Part shown: positions 12,366 to 20,537 of the stretch, piece after piece | How positions within the stretch are numbered: position 1 is the first letter of the stretch | How the letters are laid out: each line of letters starts with the position of its first letter | Assembly: GCA_964615375.1 (NCBI GenBank) | Contig: CAZTOW010000017.1 | Coordinates: forward strand, 106,480 to 170,479 | Source: CAZKWG01 sp964615375 | GTDB lineage: Bacteria > Myxococcota_A > UBA796 > CAZKWG01 | Reading direction: 5' to 3' | Length of the DNA: 64,000 nt | Made by a program: the position numbers and the translations under genes | Notes under the pieces: model-generated | Told to the model about the DNA's origin: nothing | The model's database searches: none | Seen by the model: the letters and a program-made list of their open reading frames with translations, nothing else

Positions 12366-14909
12366 GTGCTTCGTCTGATCCTGCTCGCGCTGCTCGGGGC
12401 ATGTGGTGGCAACAAGTACGCGGACGCGGACGGAGACGGCGTCACCTCGACGGAGGACTGCAACGACGCGGACGCAGCGACCTACCCCGGCGCGGAAGAG
12501 GTCTGGTACGACGGGGTGGATCAGGACTGCGACGGCAGCGACGACGATCAGGACGCGGACGGCTACGCGCTCTCCGTGGACTGCGACGACGAGGACCCGG
12601 CGACCTACCCGGGAGCCTCCGACTGGGAGGACGACGGGATCGACTCGGACTGCGACGGGCGCGACGGGACGGGCTCGTCATCGGCCATGGACGCCGACGC
12701 CGATGGCTTCGCCGCCGAGGTGGACTGCGACGACGCGGACGCCAACGTGCACCCGGGCGCGGCCGAGGTCTGGTACGACGGCACCGACCAGGACTGCGAC
12801 GGCGACGACGACGACCAGGACGGCGACGGCTACCTGCTGGCCGAGGACTGCGATGACACGAACCCGGGCGCCTACCCCGACGCGGGCGAGGTCCCGCTGG
12901 ACGGCGTGGACCAGGACTGCGACGGCGAGGACGCCACCCTGGAGTCGAGCGCGGACGACGCGGACGGCGACGGCGTGCTGGCCGCGCTGGACTGCGACGA
13001 CGAGGACGCCACCGTCCACCCCGGCGCGGACGAGGTCTGGTACGACGGCACGGATCAGGACTGCGACGGCAACGACGACGACCAGGACGTGGACGGCTAC
13101 GCCGAGGCTGACGACTGCGACGACATGGACCCCACGGTCTACCCCGGCGCCGGTGAGGTGACGGGCGACGGCGTAGACCAGGACTGCGACGGGGCTGACG
13201 AGAGCTCGGGCTGGGTGGACGCGGACGGGGACGGCGTGAGCGCCACGGCGGACTGCGACGACGAGGACGCCAGCGTGTACCCGGGCGCCAGCGAGGTCTG
13301 GTACGACGGCACCGACCAGGACTGCGACGGCAACGACGACGACCAGGACGAGGACGGCTCGGTCGAGGCCGCCGACTGCGACGACACGGACCCCACGGTC
13401 TACCCCGGCGCCGGTGAGGTGCCCGGCGACGCCGTGGACCAGGACTGCGACGGCGCGGACGAGGCCCTCGTGGACCCGGACGACGTGGACGAGGACGGCT
13501 ACGCCTACGACGTGGACTGCGACGACCACGACGCCTCGGTCCACCCGGGGGCCAGCGAGGTCTGGTACGACGGCACCGACCAGGACTGTGACGGTTACGA
13601 CGACGACCAGGACCTGGACGGCTACCTGGAGGCCGAGGATTGCGACGACACGGACGACACCATCTTCCCCGGCGCGACCGAGGTGCTCTCGGACAGCAAG
13701 GACCAGGACTGCGACGGCTACGACACCAAGAAGCTCTCCGGGATCGCCAGCGGCAACCTCGTGATCTCGGAGATCATGAACAACCCGGACGTCTCTGACG
13801 ACAGCTACGGGGAGTGGTTCGAGATCTACAACGCCACCAGCAACCCGGTGGACCTGGAGGGTCTGGTGGTGACCGCCACGGTCAGCGTCCAGACGTTTAC
13901 CGTTGAGGGTAGCCTGGTCATCCAACCCAAGGGCTACCTGGTGTTCGTGCGCGACAGCGACACGGCGGTCAACGGGGACGTGCCCTATGACTACGACTAC
14001 CCCTCGGACTTCTCGCTGGACAACGACGCCGAGGAGCTGACGATCTCCTACAGCACCACCACGTTTGACGAGGTCGCCTACGACGACACGAACTTCTTCC
14101 CGGACGATGGCGGCTACGCCATGAGCCTGGACGACAGCTACATCGACGCGACGAAGAACGACCAGGGGCAGTACTGGTGTGACGCCACGAGCACCTACGG
14201 GGACGGGGACTTCGGCACCCCGGGCTCGGCCAACGACGCCTGCTCGGGCATGACGGACAGCGACGGTGACGGCTGGGTGTCCGCGCACGACTGCAACGAC
14301 AGCAAGTCCAGCACCTACCCCGGCGCGACCGAGACCGCGCGCGACGGGACGGACTCCGACTGTGACGACGCGGACGGCCTCTCCACCAGCCTGCGCTCCG
14401 GCGAATTCCTGATCACGGAGATCATGCAGAATCCGGACATCGTCTCCGACAGCGAGGGCGAGTGGTTCGAGATCTACAACACCACCAGCTACTCCTGGAA
14501 CCTGGCCGGGCTGACCGTGCGCGACTCGGCAGGCACCGAGACGTTCACCGTCGAGGACGATCTGATCGTCACCAGCAAGACCTACGTGATCTTCGCCGTC
14601 GAGTCGGACGACACGCTGAATGGCGGCGTCACGGGCGTGGACTACGACTACCCGGGCAGCTCCTTCGGGCTGGGGAACGGATCGGACGACATCTACCTCT
14701 ACAACGGCACGACCCTGGTGGACGGCGTCGCCTGGGACAACGGCGACACCTTCCCCGATCCCACCGGCGCCAGCATGAGCCTGCGCTCGACCGGCTTCGA
14801 CGTGACGCGCAACAACACGGGCTCCTACTGGTGCACGTCGACCAGCCGCATCGGCGGCGTGACGGGCAACGATCGCGGGACCCCCGGGGCCACCAACGAC
14901 GGCTGCTGA
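12366..14909 (+). CDS. MopE-like Ca-binding repeat lipoprotein with two lamin-tail domains
   Basis: A protein of 847 residues. The GTG at 12366 has GGAGG upstream and gives a lipoprotein signal (LILLALLGACGG). The frame stays open upstream into the repeat element, but that part is repeat-derived. Residues 18-455 contain about a dozen MopE-type units of the form DxDGDGxxxxxDCDDxD followed by YPGAxEVWYDGxDQDCDG, rich in Asp and Cys and probably binding calcium. Two lamin-tail (LTD) beta-sandwich domains follow, each starting ISEIM or ITEIM and containing GEWFEIYN, separated by one more MopE unit. A surface structural or adhesive role is likely. It sits between inverted composite repeats. Confidence 0.87.
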   Translation: MLRLILLALLGACGGNKYADADGDGVTSTEDCNDADAATYPGAEEVWYDGVDQDCDGSDDDQDADGYALSVDCDDEDPATYPGASDWEDDGIDSDCDGRDGTGSSSAMDADADGFAAEVDCDDADANVHPGAAEVWYDGTDQDCDGDDDDQDGDGYLLAEDCDDTNPGAYPDAGEVPLDGVDQDCDGEDATLESSADDADGDGVLAALDCDDEDATVHPGADEVWYDGTDQDCDGNDDDQDVDGYAEADDCDDMDPTVYPGAGEVTGDGVDQDCDGADESSGWVDADGDGVSATADCDDEDASVYPGASEVWYDGTDQDCDGNDDDQDEDGSVEAADCDDTDPTVYPGAGEVPGDAVDQDCDGADEALVDPDDVDEDGYAYDVDCDDHDASVHPGASEVWYDGTDQDCDGYDDDQDLDGYLEAEDCDDTDDTIFPGATEVLSDSKDQDCDGYDTKKLSGIASGNLVISEIMNNPDVSDDSYGEWFEIYNATSNPVDLEGLVVTATVSVQTFTVEGSLVIQPKGYLVFVRDSDTAVNGDVPYDYDYPSDFSLDNDAEELTISYSTTTFDEVAYDDTNFFPDDGGYAMSLDDSYIDATKNDQGQYWCDATSTYGDGDFGTPGSANDACSGMTDSDGDGWVSAHDCNDSKSSTYPGATETARDGTDSDCDDADGLSTSLRSGEFLITEIMQNPDIVSDSEGEWFEIYNTTSYSWNLAGLTVRDSAGTETFTVEDDLIVTSKTYVIFAVESDDTLNGGVTGVDYDYPGSSFGLGNGSDDIYLYNGTTLVDGVAWDNGDTFPDPTGASMSLRSTGFDVTRNNTGSYWCTSTSRIGGVTGNDRGTPGATNDGC

Positions 14910-14927
14910 GCCCGACCGCCCAGCGCC

Positions 14928-16121
14928 TCAGCGCCAGGCGAGGTTCAGCGCCGTCATGCCCGCCGCGTAGCCCGCCGGATCATAGGAGGTCTGAACCGGC
15001 AGGTAGAAGCCCGCCGGAACGTCCTCGGCCGTGAAGCCCACGTAGGCCAGCACGCGCCCCTCGGGCGTCACCGCGGCGTCCGCCCCGGTCAGCAGGCCCA
15101 GGTCCTCGCCGGGCGCGTCCGCGTCCCAGGACAGGTCCGGCGCGTCCAGGTCCACCGACCAGTCTGCCCCGTCGGGGCTGGTCGCCCGGAAGAAGCCGCT
15201 CGCGTTGTTGAAGGCGACAGGCTGATCGTCGGAGGCGCCGTCCGTGTCCGAGGTCATCCACAGCTCCCACTGGCAGCGCTCGGCGTCCCAGAGCACGGAG
15301 GGCTGGCTGCCCCCTGTGGTCGGTGAACCGGGATCCCGCAGCAGCGCGCTGAGCGGCGCGTCGGCGTCCACCGTCCAGTGGATCGCGTCCTCGGAGCTGG
15401 CGTGCGCGATGCCGTAGGCGTCCACCACCGAGCACCCGCTGGAGCAGCCGAAGCTGGAGAACCACAGGTGCCAGACCCCGTCGTGAAACACGATCTCCGG
15501 GTCGGCCAACACGCCCGCGTCGCTGTCCGGGTAGACGTCCGAGAAGGTCAGGGCGAGCCCCGCCTCGCCGTGGGGGGACTCGCCCGCGGAGAGCCGGGTG
15601 AAGGTCTCGCCGTCCTCCGAGAAGGCCACGCCGATGGCGTACTCGGCGAAGGCCTGCCCGCTCAGGAGCCCGTTCGCCCCGGAGTAGACCATCACCGTGG
15701 TCCCCGCCATGTCCCCGCTGTCGGCGGTGGCGACCGAGGGCGTCTCCGTGTTCTCGTGGTCCCAGGCGTCCTCGTCCTCGGCCACCGACAGGGCATGGGT
15801 CTCCGAGACCGTCCAGGTCACGCCGTCCGGGCTCGTCGCCCGCCGGATCGCCTGGGTGAGCTCGCCGGAGAAGCTCTCGCCGTGGGGCGCGTGGTAGTAC
15901 ACCACCAGCTCGGACGCCTCATCGTCCCAGCGCAGATCGGGGTCGGCGATGAGCCAGTCCGTCTCACCGTCCACCTCGAGCCCCGGCAGCAGCACCGGGT
16001 TGTGCGCCTCGCGGGTCAGCGCTCCGGTGTCTTCGAGACATCCGCCCGAGTCCTCCTCTGTCTTGTCCCCGGCGCAGCCGAGCGCCCCCACCAGCAGCAG
16101 ACCACGACCCCGGTCGAACAT
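14928..16121 (-). CDS. secreted lipoprotein with five-bladed beta-propeller (GH43/GH32-like fold)
   Basis: A protein of 397 residues. The N-terminus (LLLVGALGCAGD) is a lipoprotein signal; the ATG at 16121 is preceded by GGAGGAGG. The body has the blade pattern of the arabinanase/invertase superfamily: ADPDLRWDDEASELVVYYH near the start, then RRATSPDGVTW, DPEIVFHDGVWHLWFSS, GSQPSVLWDAERCQWELWM and RATSPDGADW. Repeated ATSPDG-W and DPEIVF motifs are typical of glycosidase-like propellers. I cannot confirm a complete catalytic triad, so hydrolase activity is unproven. It converges with the MopE gene and shares the interval between the two inverted repeats. Confidence 0.72.
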   Translation of the reverse strand: MFDRGRGLLLVGALGCAGDKTEEDSGGCLEDTGALTREAHNPVLLPGLEVDGETDWLIADPDLRWDDEASELVVYYHAPHGESFSGELTQAIRRATSPDGVTWTVSETHALSVAEDEDAWDHENTETPSVATADSGDMAGTTVMVYSGANGLLSGQAFAEYAIGVAFSEDGETFTRLSAGESPHGEAGLALTFSDVYPDSDAGVLADPEIVFHDGVWHLWFSSFGCSSGCSVVDAYGIAHASSEDAIHWTVDADAPLSALLRDPGSPTTGGSQPSVLWDAERCQWELWMTSDTDGASDDQPVAFNNASGFFRATSPDGADWSVDLDAPDLSWDADAPGEDLGLLTGADAAVTPEGRVLAYVGFTAEDVPAGFYLPVQTSYDPAGYAAGMTALNLAWR

Positions 16122-16194
16122 CCCCCCTCCTCCGCGTTGACGTGCAGGAAGTATAGATCGGCGCCAGCAGCAGATCTCTCCCGGATCAGGGATC

Positions 16195-16291
16195 AGGTGC
16201 CAGGTAGATCAGGTGCCAGGTATCTTGATCACCGGTCAGGTGCCAGGTATCTTGATCACCGGTCAGGTGCCAGGTATCTTGATCATCGGCC
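16195..16291 (+). repeat. array 3 of the 27-bp tandem repeat
   Basis: A truncated unit followed by three units of the AGGTGCCAGGTATC...GATCACCGGTC repeat, the last ending in GATCATCGGCC. It forms the left edge of composite element copy B. Confidence 0.9.
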
Positions 16292-16659
16292 GAGCCGTCC
16301 GTTGCGTGAATGAAGCTCGGCGATCCGTGAAGGTCGTCGAGGAGATGGAACCACAGAGAGAGGGAGCACACAGAGACCGGCTGCGCGGGAAAGACGCCAG
16401 TGAATGTACGAAATCTCAGACGCGTCGAGCTCTGAGTGCTCCGTTCTCTGTGGTTCATCTTCATTCTCGGGCGCGGCCCTCGGCGCCGTCATAGTCCTCA
16501 ATCAACGCCCAGGACTGCGTCGGCAGCCATCCCCCCACGCTCATCCGTACCTTGGGTGCGTGCGATGCCGGGAGAGTCAGCTTCGAGCTGCGATGATCCC
16601 GCCCGTAGCGTGGCGAGACCTGCCTCGAGGCCTCCCCGATGGTTGAAGAGCGGCAGCAT

Positions 16660-16748
16660 TGATCAAGATACCTGGCACCAGACCTGTGATCAAGATACCT
16701 GGCACCAGACCCCTGGCACCAGACCGATCAAGATACCTGGCCCCAGAC
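16660..16748 (-). repeat. array 4 of the 27-bp repeat (degenerate)
   Basis: Three reverse-oriented units (GATCAAGATACCTGGCACC) separated by short variable spacers such as AGACCTGT, more diverged than the other arrays. Right edge of composite element copy B. Confidence 0.85.
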
Positions 16749-16761
16749 CCCCCTCCACCGC

Positions 16762-16847
16762 AGAGGAGAGGGAACCGCCAAGACGCAAAGAGCGCCAAGA
16801 GAAAGCCCTCCTTGGCGGCCTTGGCGCCTTGGCGGTTCCACTCCTCC
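16762..16847. repeat. interspersed hairpin repeat (CCGCCAAG family)
   Basis: A 12-bp perfect stem, GGAACCGCCAAG (16771-16782) with its complement (16828-16839), plus outer GAGGAG/CTCCTC and internal copies of CGCCAAG and TTGGCG. A related hairpin lies at 37349-37381. It looks like an intergenic repeat rather than a gene. Confidence 0.75.
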
Positions 16848-16905
16848 AATGCCACATCCTGATCACCCGGAGTAGGAATTCTCCCCGTCCGGCTGCGTCC
16901 CCATT

Positions 16906-16940
16906 TGCTAAATTTCTAGCACTATGCTAAACCCTTAGCA
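16906..16940 (+). promoter_or_regulatory. double operator of the BlaI-like repressor
   Basis: Two palindromes in tandem: TGCTAAATTTCTAGCA (16906-16921) and TGCTAAACCCTTAGCA (16925-16940), centres 19 bp apart. The second ends on the A of the ATG of the downstream repressor gene. This matches autoregulation by a BlaI/MecI-type dimer; binding is inferred. Confidence 0.75.
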
Positions 16941-17320
16941 TGACCTCCACGCCCCTCAGCCGCCGCGAGCGCGAGATCCTCGACATCCTCTACACCGCCG
17001 ACGGGCTCACCGGCGCGGAGGTGCAGGAGCGCCTGCAGGACCCGCCCAGCTACTCCGCGGTGCGGGCGCTGCTGCGCATCCTCGAGGAGAAAGGCCACGT
17101 CCACCACGAGGAGAGGGGGCCGCGCTACGTCTGGTTCCCGGTCGTGTCCCGGGCGAGGGCGCGGCGGACGGCCCTGAAGGCGCTGGTGGACACCTTCTTC
17201 GGCGGGTCGGCGGAGGAGGCCATGGCCGCGCTCATCGACGCCTCCCGCGAGGAGCTGGGCGAGGCCGAGCTCGACCGGCTGGCCGGGCTCATTCAATCGG
17301 CGAAGCAGGAGGGGCGATGA
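16940..17320 (+). CDS. BlaI/MecI/CopY-family transcriptional repressor
   Basis: A protein of 126 residues, the normal family length. The winged helix starts SRREREILDILYTADGLTGAEVQERL and continues SAVRALLRILEEKGHVHHEERGPRYVW, the classic BlaI pattern. The C-terminal helices (TALKALVDTFFGGSAEEAM) provide dimerisation. No Shine-Dalgarno precedes the ATG at 16940; instead a TGCTAA palindrome ends on it, so translation may be leaderless. The stop overlaps the ATG of the BlaR1-like gene, so the two are coupled. In known systems a sensor protease inactivates this repressor. The signal here is unknown. Confidence 0.92.
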   Translation: MTSTPLSRREREILDILYTADGLTGAEVQERLQDPPSYSAVRALLRILEEKGHVHHEERGPRYVWFPVVSRARARRTALKALVDTFFGGSAEEAMAALIDASREELGEAELDRLAGLIQSAKQEGR

Positions 17321-18696
17321 TCGACGCGATGCTCCCGAGCCCAGAGACCACGACGCGGCTGATCCTCCTCGGGCTGGAGGCGACCTTGATCCTGGGGATC
17401 GCCTGGATGGCGACCGCGCTGCTGCGGCGGGCCTCGGCCGCGGCGCGACACCTGGCCTGGGCCCTCGGCGTGGTCGGCGCCCTGCTCCTGCCGGTCCTGA
17501 GCGCGCTCGCGCCAAGGCTGGCGCTCTGGGAGAGCTCCCTGGGTGCCCCCACATTCGGCGCGCGCCTCTCCCCCCTTCAGGTCGCGCCCGACGCGGTCGC
17601 CGAGGCGTCCTGGCTTCCTGGGCTCCTCCTGCTGTGGGCCGCGGGGACGCTGTGGGTGGGCCTCCGCGTCCTGCGCGGCCACCTCGCGGCGCGCCGGCTG
17701 TGGACGGCCGCCCGCCCCGTCGCCTCGGAGGCCTGGGCCTCCGCGCAGCACCTCGTCGCCAGCACGGTAGGGGTGTCCAGAAATATTGAGCTCAAACAAT
17801 CCGCGAGCGTCGCCTCGCCGATGACCCTCGGCCTGCTCCACCCCCGGGTGCTCCTGCCGACGCAGACGGAGGGCTGGTCCCCCGAGCGCCGCGAGGCCGT
17901 GCTCACGCATGAGCTCGGGCACGTCCGCCGCCGCGACACGCTGGTTCAGCTCGGCGCCCAGCTCGCCTGCGCCCTGTACTGGTGGAGCCCGCTCGCCTGG
18001 CTGGCCGCCTCCCGACTCCGGGTCGAGCGCGAGCACGCCTGCGACGATCTCGTGCTGCGCGCCGGCTTCCGACCCTCCAGCTACGCCGCCGATCTGCTGG
18101 AGGTGGCCCGTCGCGTCTCGCGGGCCGCGCCCGCCCAGGCGGTCTGCATGGCCGATCCCTCGGGGGTGGAGGCGCGCCTCCGCCGCGTGCTGGACCCCTC
18201 CGTGCCCCGTCAGCGCCCGAGCGCCCGGGTCCGCGGGGCGGCGGTCGTCGCCACCCTCGGCCTCGTCGGCGCCCTGGCGGCCAGCGCGACCCCTCCCGCG
18301 GCGACCCCTCCCGCCCCGACCTCCGCGCTCCGCCTGGGCACGCCCTGGGTGCAGGAGCTCGCCGTCGAGGGTCAGACGCCTCCCCCGGCCCTGATGGAGG
18401 CCCGCCCGCTCGATCTGCTGGAGGTCCAGGCCGAGCTCCGCCGCCACATGGGCGACCTGGAGCGCTGTTACGATCGGCGCCGCCAGGCCCGCCCGGGGCT
18501 GTCCGGGCAGGTGGTCATGCACTGGTCCATCCTGGAGAACGGTCAGGTGGGCGAGCAGTGCATCACCGAGGACGGCGTGGGCGACCCCGAGCTCCTGGAG
18601 TGCGTCAACGCGCTGATCCGCGCGAGCCGCTTCCTCCCCGTGAGCGACGGCCCGGTGGACATCACCCTGCCCTTCCTGTTCGGCCAGCCCGCCTGA
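17317..18696 (+). CDS. BlaR1-like M56 membrane metallopeptidase with C-terminal AgmX/PglI-type domain
   Basis: A protein of 459 residues. Transmembrane segments lie near residues 13-35, 45-65 and 98-118, with a fourth after residue 205. The zinc motif is HELGH (His198, Glu199, His202), followed by the EHACDDLVL segment usual for M56 peptidases. After a last hydrophobic segment and a Pro-rich linker (near 310-345), the C-terminus is not a penicillin-binding domain. It is an AgmX/PglI-like domain (RHMGDLERCYDRR, LSGQVVMHWSILENGQV, LLECVNALIRASRF), known from TonB-like and gliding-motility proteins. The start overlaps the BlaI stop by 4 nt. It probably senses an envelope signal and cleaves the upstream repressor; the ligand is unknown. 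Confidence 0.9.
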   Translation: MIDAMLPSPETTTRLILLGLEATLILGIAWMATALLRRASAAARHLAWALGVVGALLLPVLSALAPRLALWESSLGAPTFGARLSPLQVAPDAVAEASWLPGLLLLWAAGTLWVGLRVLRGHLAARRLWTAARPVASEAWASAQHLVASTVGVSRNIELKQSASVASPMTLGLLHPRVLLPTQTEGWSPERREAVLTHELGHVRRRDTLVQLGAQLACALYWWSPLAWLAASRLRVEREHACDDLVLRAGFRPSSYAADLLEVARRVSRAAPAQAVCMADPSGVEARLRRVLDPSVPRQRPSARVRGAAVVATLGLVGALAASATPPAATPPAPTSALRLGTPWVQELAVEGQTPPPALMEARPLDLLEVQAELRRHMGDLERCYDRRRQARPGLSGQVVMHWSILENGQVGEQCITEDGVGDPELLECVNALIRASRFLPVSDGPVDITLPFLFGQPA

Positions 18697-18712
18697 GACC
18701 CGCCCGGACGCC

Positions 18713-19831
18713 TCAGCCCTCGCGGTGCGCCCGCTCCCAGGCCTCCGTCCGCTCGGCCGCGTTGGCCCGGATGTTGGACCAGAAGAGCTCGTACTCGATG
18801 GGGTGGTAGTTCCCTTCGCCCAGGATGTGGTCGAGGAGGCGGCTGGGGAGATCGCGCGGCGCCTTCCCGTAGAGCCGGACCCGCAGCGTGCCGTCCTCGC
18901 AGGCGGCGTCGGCCAGGCCGGGCCGCGGGGAGGGGTCGGGGCTCTGGAGGAAGACCGCGCCCAGGTTGGCCGAGGCCGGCATGGGTCCGCCCTCGCCCAC
19001 GCCCGAGAGCGGGTTGGTGCAGACCCGGTGTTCACCCGCGGGGAACTGGATCTGGACGCCGGTGTGGTTCTCGGGGCTGCGCGCGTTCCAGGCGATGACG
19101 CAGCCGACGTCCCGCGGGCCCGCGCAGGCGGGGACGTCCGGGGCCGCGCGGGCGAGGCCCTCGTGGGTGACGCCGCTCCCGATGATCCAGGCGGCGACCA
19201 GCTCGTCGCGCAGCGGGGTGCCTGAGATGCGGCGGGCCAGCAGGCGCTCGGCGAGGGCCGCCCCCTGGCTGTGTCCGGCCACGAGGAAGGGCCGCCCGGC
19301 CGTGCGGCGAGCGAGGAAGGCCGTGAACGCCCGGTCGATGTCGGTGTAGGCCAGCGCGATCGCCGCCTCGCCGTCGGGGGAGGGCGTCTGGAAGGCGGTC
19401 CCGGTCGCCTGGCGGTAGCGGGGGGCGAAGATCGCGCCGATCCCGTTGAAGGCCGAGGCCTGGATGAGCACGCCCCCCCGGTCGGTTGCGGCGGCCAGCT
19501 TCGGGTCGTCGGCGGGGGCGTTCCACTCGGGCTTCACCGCCGAGGTGGAGTGGATGAAGAAGACGTCCACGCGGGCCTCGGCCGGGGCCACCGCGCTCAG
19601 GCCGGGCGGGACGCGGTCGCCGAGATCCTGCACCTCGGGCAGGGCGCTCCAGACCGCGGGCGAGGCGTAGTCTGGCGGGGGCGGCGCGACCGCCTCGGCG
19701 AAGGGGCCCTTCGGCGTGATCGAGCGGACAAGCCAGGCGCTGAGGCCCCCGGCCCGCGCGATGGGCGCGACGACGCCGAGCGTCGCGAGCGCGGCCAGGG
19801 TGAGCGAGATCGTCCAAGCACGTCGGGTCAT
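18713..19831 (-). CDS. DUF3089 alpha/beta-hydrolase-like protein
   Basis: A protein of 372 residues with an N-terminal hydrophobic segment (signal or anchor). It contains VDVFFIHSTSAV, FAPRYRQATGTAF, and AYTDIDRAFTAFLA followed by PFLVAGHSQGAALAERLL. The GHSQG nucleophile elbow and flanking blocks match DUF3089 proteins, an alpha/beta-hydrolase family of unknown substrate. The region NPLSGVGEGGP and the terminal EGNYHPIEYELFW also fit. Its ATG overlaps the stop of the TetR gene (ATGA), so both are co-translated and the TetR protein probably controls it. An extracytoplasmic esterase or lipase role is plausible but unproven. Confidence 0.85.
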   Translation of the reverse strand: MTRRAWTISLTLAALATLGVVAPIARAGGLSAWLVRSITPKGPFAEAVAPPPPDYASPAVWSALPEVQDLGDRVPPGLSAVAPAEARVDVFFIHSTSAVKPEWNAPADDPKLAAATDRGGVLIQASAFNGIGAIFAPRYRQATGTAFQTPSPDGEAAIALAYTDIDRAFTAFLARRTAGRPFLVAGHSQGAALAERLLARRISGTPLRDELVAAWIIGSGVTHEGLARAAPDVPACAGPRDVGCVIAWNARSPENHTGVQIQFPAGEHRVCTNPLSGVGEGGPMPASANLGAVFLQSPDPSPRPGLADAACEDGTLRVRLYGKAPRDLPSRLLDHILGEGNYHPIEYELFWSNIRANAAERTEAWERAHREG

Positions 19832-20430
19832 GCCGCCACCCCCTGTCGAGGCACGAAGCCGAAGGCCAGCACCTCTCGTAGATCCGCCAGCGCCGTCTCG
19901 AAGCCGGCCTCGTCCACCTTCCCCGCCCGGCGCAGCGCGATGAGCCCGTGGGTGGAGGCCCACAGCACCGCGCCCAGCCGATCGGGGGGGAGGGTGGAGA
20001 GCCCCGCGGCCCGCGCCTCGCCCAGCGGGCCCTCGGCGAGGGCGGCGTAGCGCGCGGCGGCGGCCCGGTGCTCCTCGCTGCGGCCGTGGGCCTCGAAGAT
20101 GAGGTCGTAGAGCGCCGGGTGCGCGAAGGCGAAGTCCAGGTAGGCCTGGCCCAGCGCCCGGACCCGCCCTGCGAGGTCGGGGGCGGCGGCCACGGCCGCC
20201 TCACAGCCGTCGGAGAGCCGGTGGAGGGCGGCGGCGCGCACGGCGTCCAGCAGCGCCTCCTTGTCGGCGAAGTAGCTGTAGGGTGTGCTCCGGCTCATCC
20301 CCGCCTCGGCGGCCACGCGCCGCAGCGAAGCGGCCTCCCGCCCCTCCGTCTGCACCAGCGTGAGCGCGACCTCGACCAGGCGGGCGCGCGTCGCGGCGAG
20401 CTCCGCGGGGCTCAGGCTCCGACCTTGCAT
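19828..20430 (-). CDS. TetR-family transcriptional regulator
   Basis: A protein of 200 residues. The helix-turn-helix is SLRRVAAEAGMSRSTPYSYFADKEALLDAV (residues 36-65), and the C-terminal ligand domain has the WHG-type arrangement (LYDLIFEAHG, AVLWASTHGLIALRRAG). It is the first gene of an operon with the DUF3089 hydrolase, overlapping by 4 nt. A sigma-70-like promoter (TTGACA, 16 nt, TAGGCT) lies at 20446-20473 on the minus strand, giving a very short leader. A long dyad covers its -35 box, suggesting autoregulation. The inducer is unknown. Confidence 0.9.
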   Translation of the reverse strand: MQGRSLSPAELAATRARLVEVALTLVQTEGREAASLRRVAAEAGMSRSTPYSYFADKEALLDAVRAAALHRLSDGCEAAVAAAPDLAGRVRALGQAYLDFAFAHPALYDLIFEAHGRSEEHRAAAARYAALAEGPLGEARAAGLSTLPPDRLGAVLWASTHGLIALRRAGKVDEAGFETALADLREVLAFGFVPRQGVAA

Positions 20431-20445
20431 GGCACCTCCATCCCA

Positions 20446-20489
20446 AGCCTATCGAACTTTCTGACGGTGTCAAATTCATGGACCGTCAG
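20446..20489. promoter_or_regulatory. tetR promoter with an overlapping 8-bp-arm dyad
   Basis: Minus strand: TTGACA at 20473-20468 and TAGGCT at 20451-20446 with a 16-nt spacer. CTGACGGT (20461-20468) and ACCGTCAG (20482-20489) form a perfect inverted repeat with a 13-nt spacer across the -35 region. It also lies in the leader of the divergent FKBP gene. Binding by the adjacent TetR protein is inferred. Confidence 0.6.
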
Positions 20490-20537
20490 CGTGTCCCAGA
20501 CTGGGTTAGGTCCATCCCCGAGACACAAGGAGAAGTG

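Larger units (their letters stand above)
16195..16748 (-). repeat. composite repeat element, copy B (inverted relative to copy A)
   Basis: Plus-oriented array, a core of about 367 bp (16292-16659), then a minus-oriented array. The core is the reverse complement of the 11816-12180 core with scattered differences, including the internal arms starting AACCACAGAG (about 16349-16376 and 16429-16455). Together with the hairpin repeat at 16762-16847 it occupies most of the 820-bp gap before the BlaI gene. No coding frame is credible inside. Confidence 0.82.

Noticed and set aside
12678..14288. Long open frame on the minus strand (536 codons) rich in Val, Ala and Arg
   Set aside because: Antisense of the Asp-rich MopE repeats (GAC read as GTC). 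It has no ribosome-binding site, signal or family pattern.
16195..16290. Frames with repeated RSGARYLDH peptides
   Set aside because: Translations of the 27-bp DNA repeat with no gene signals.
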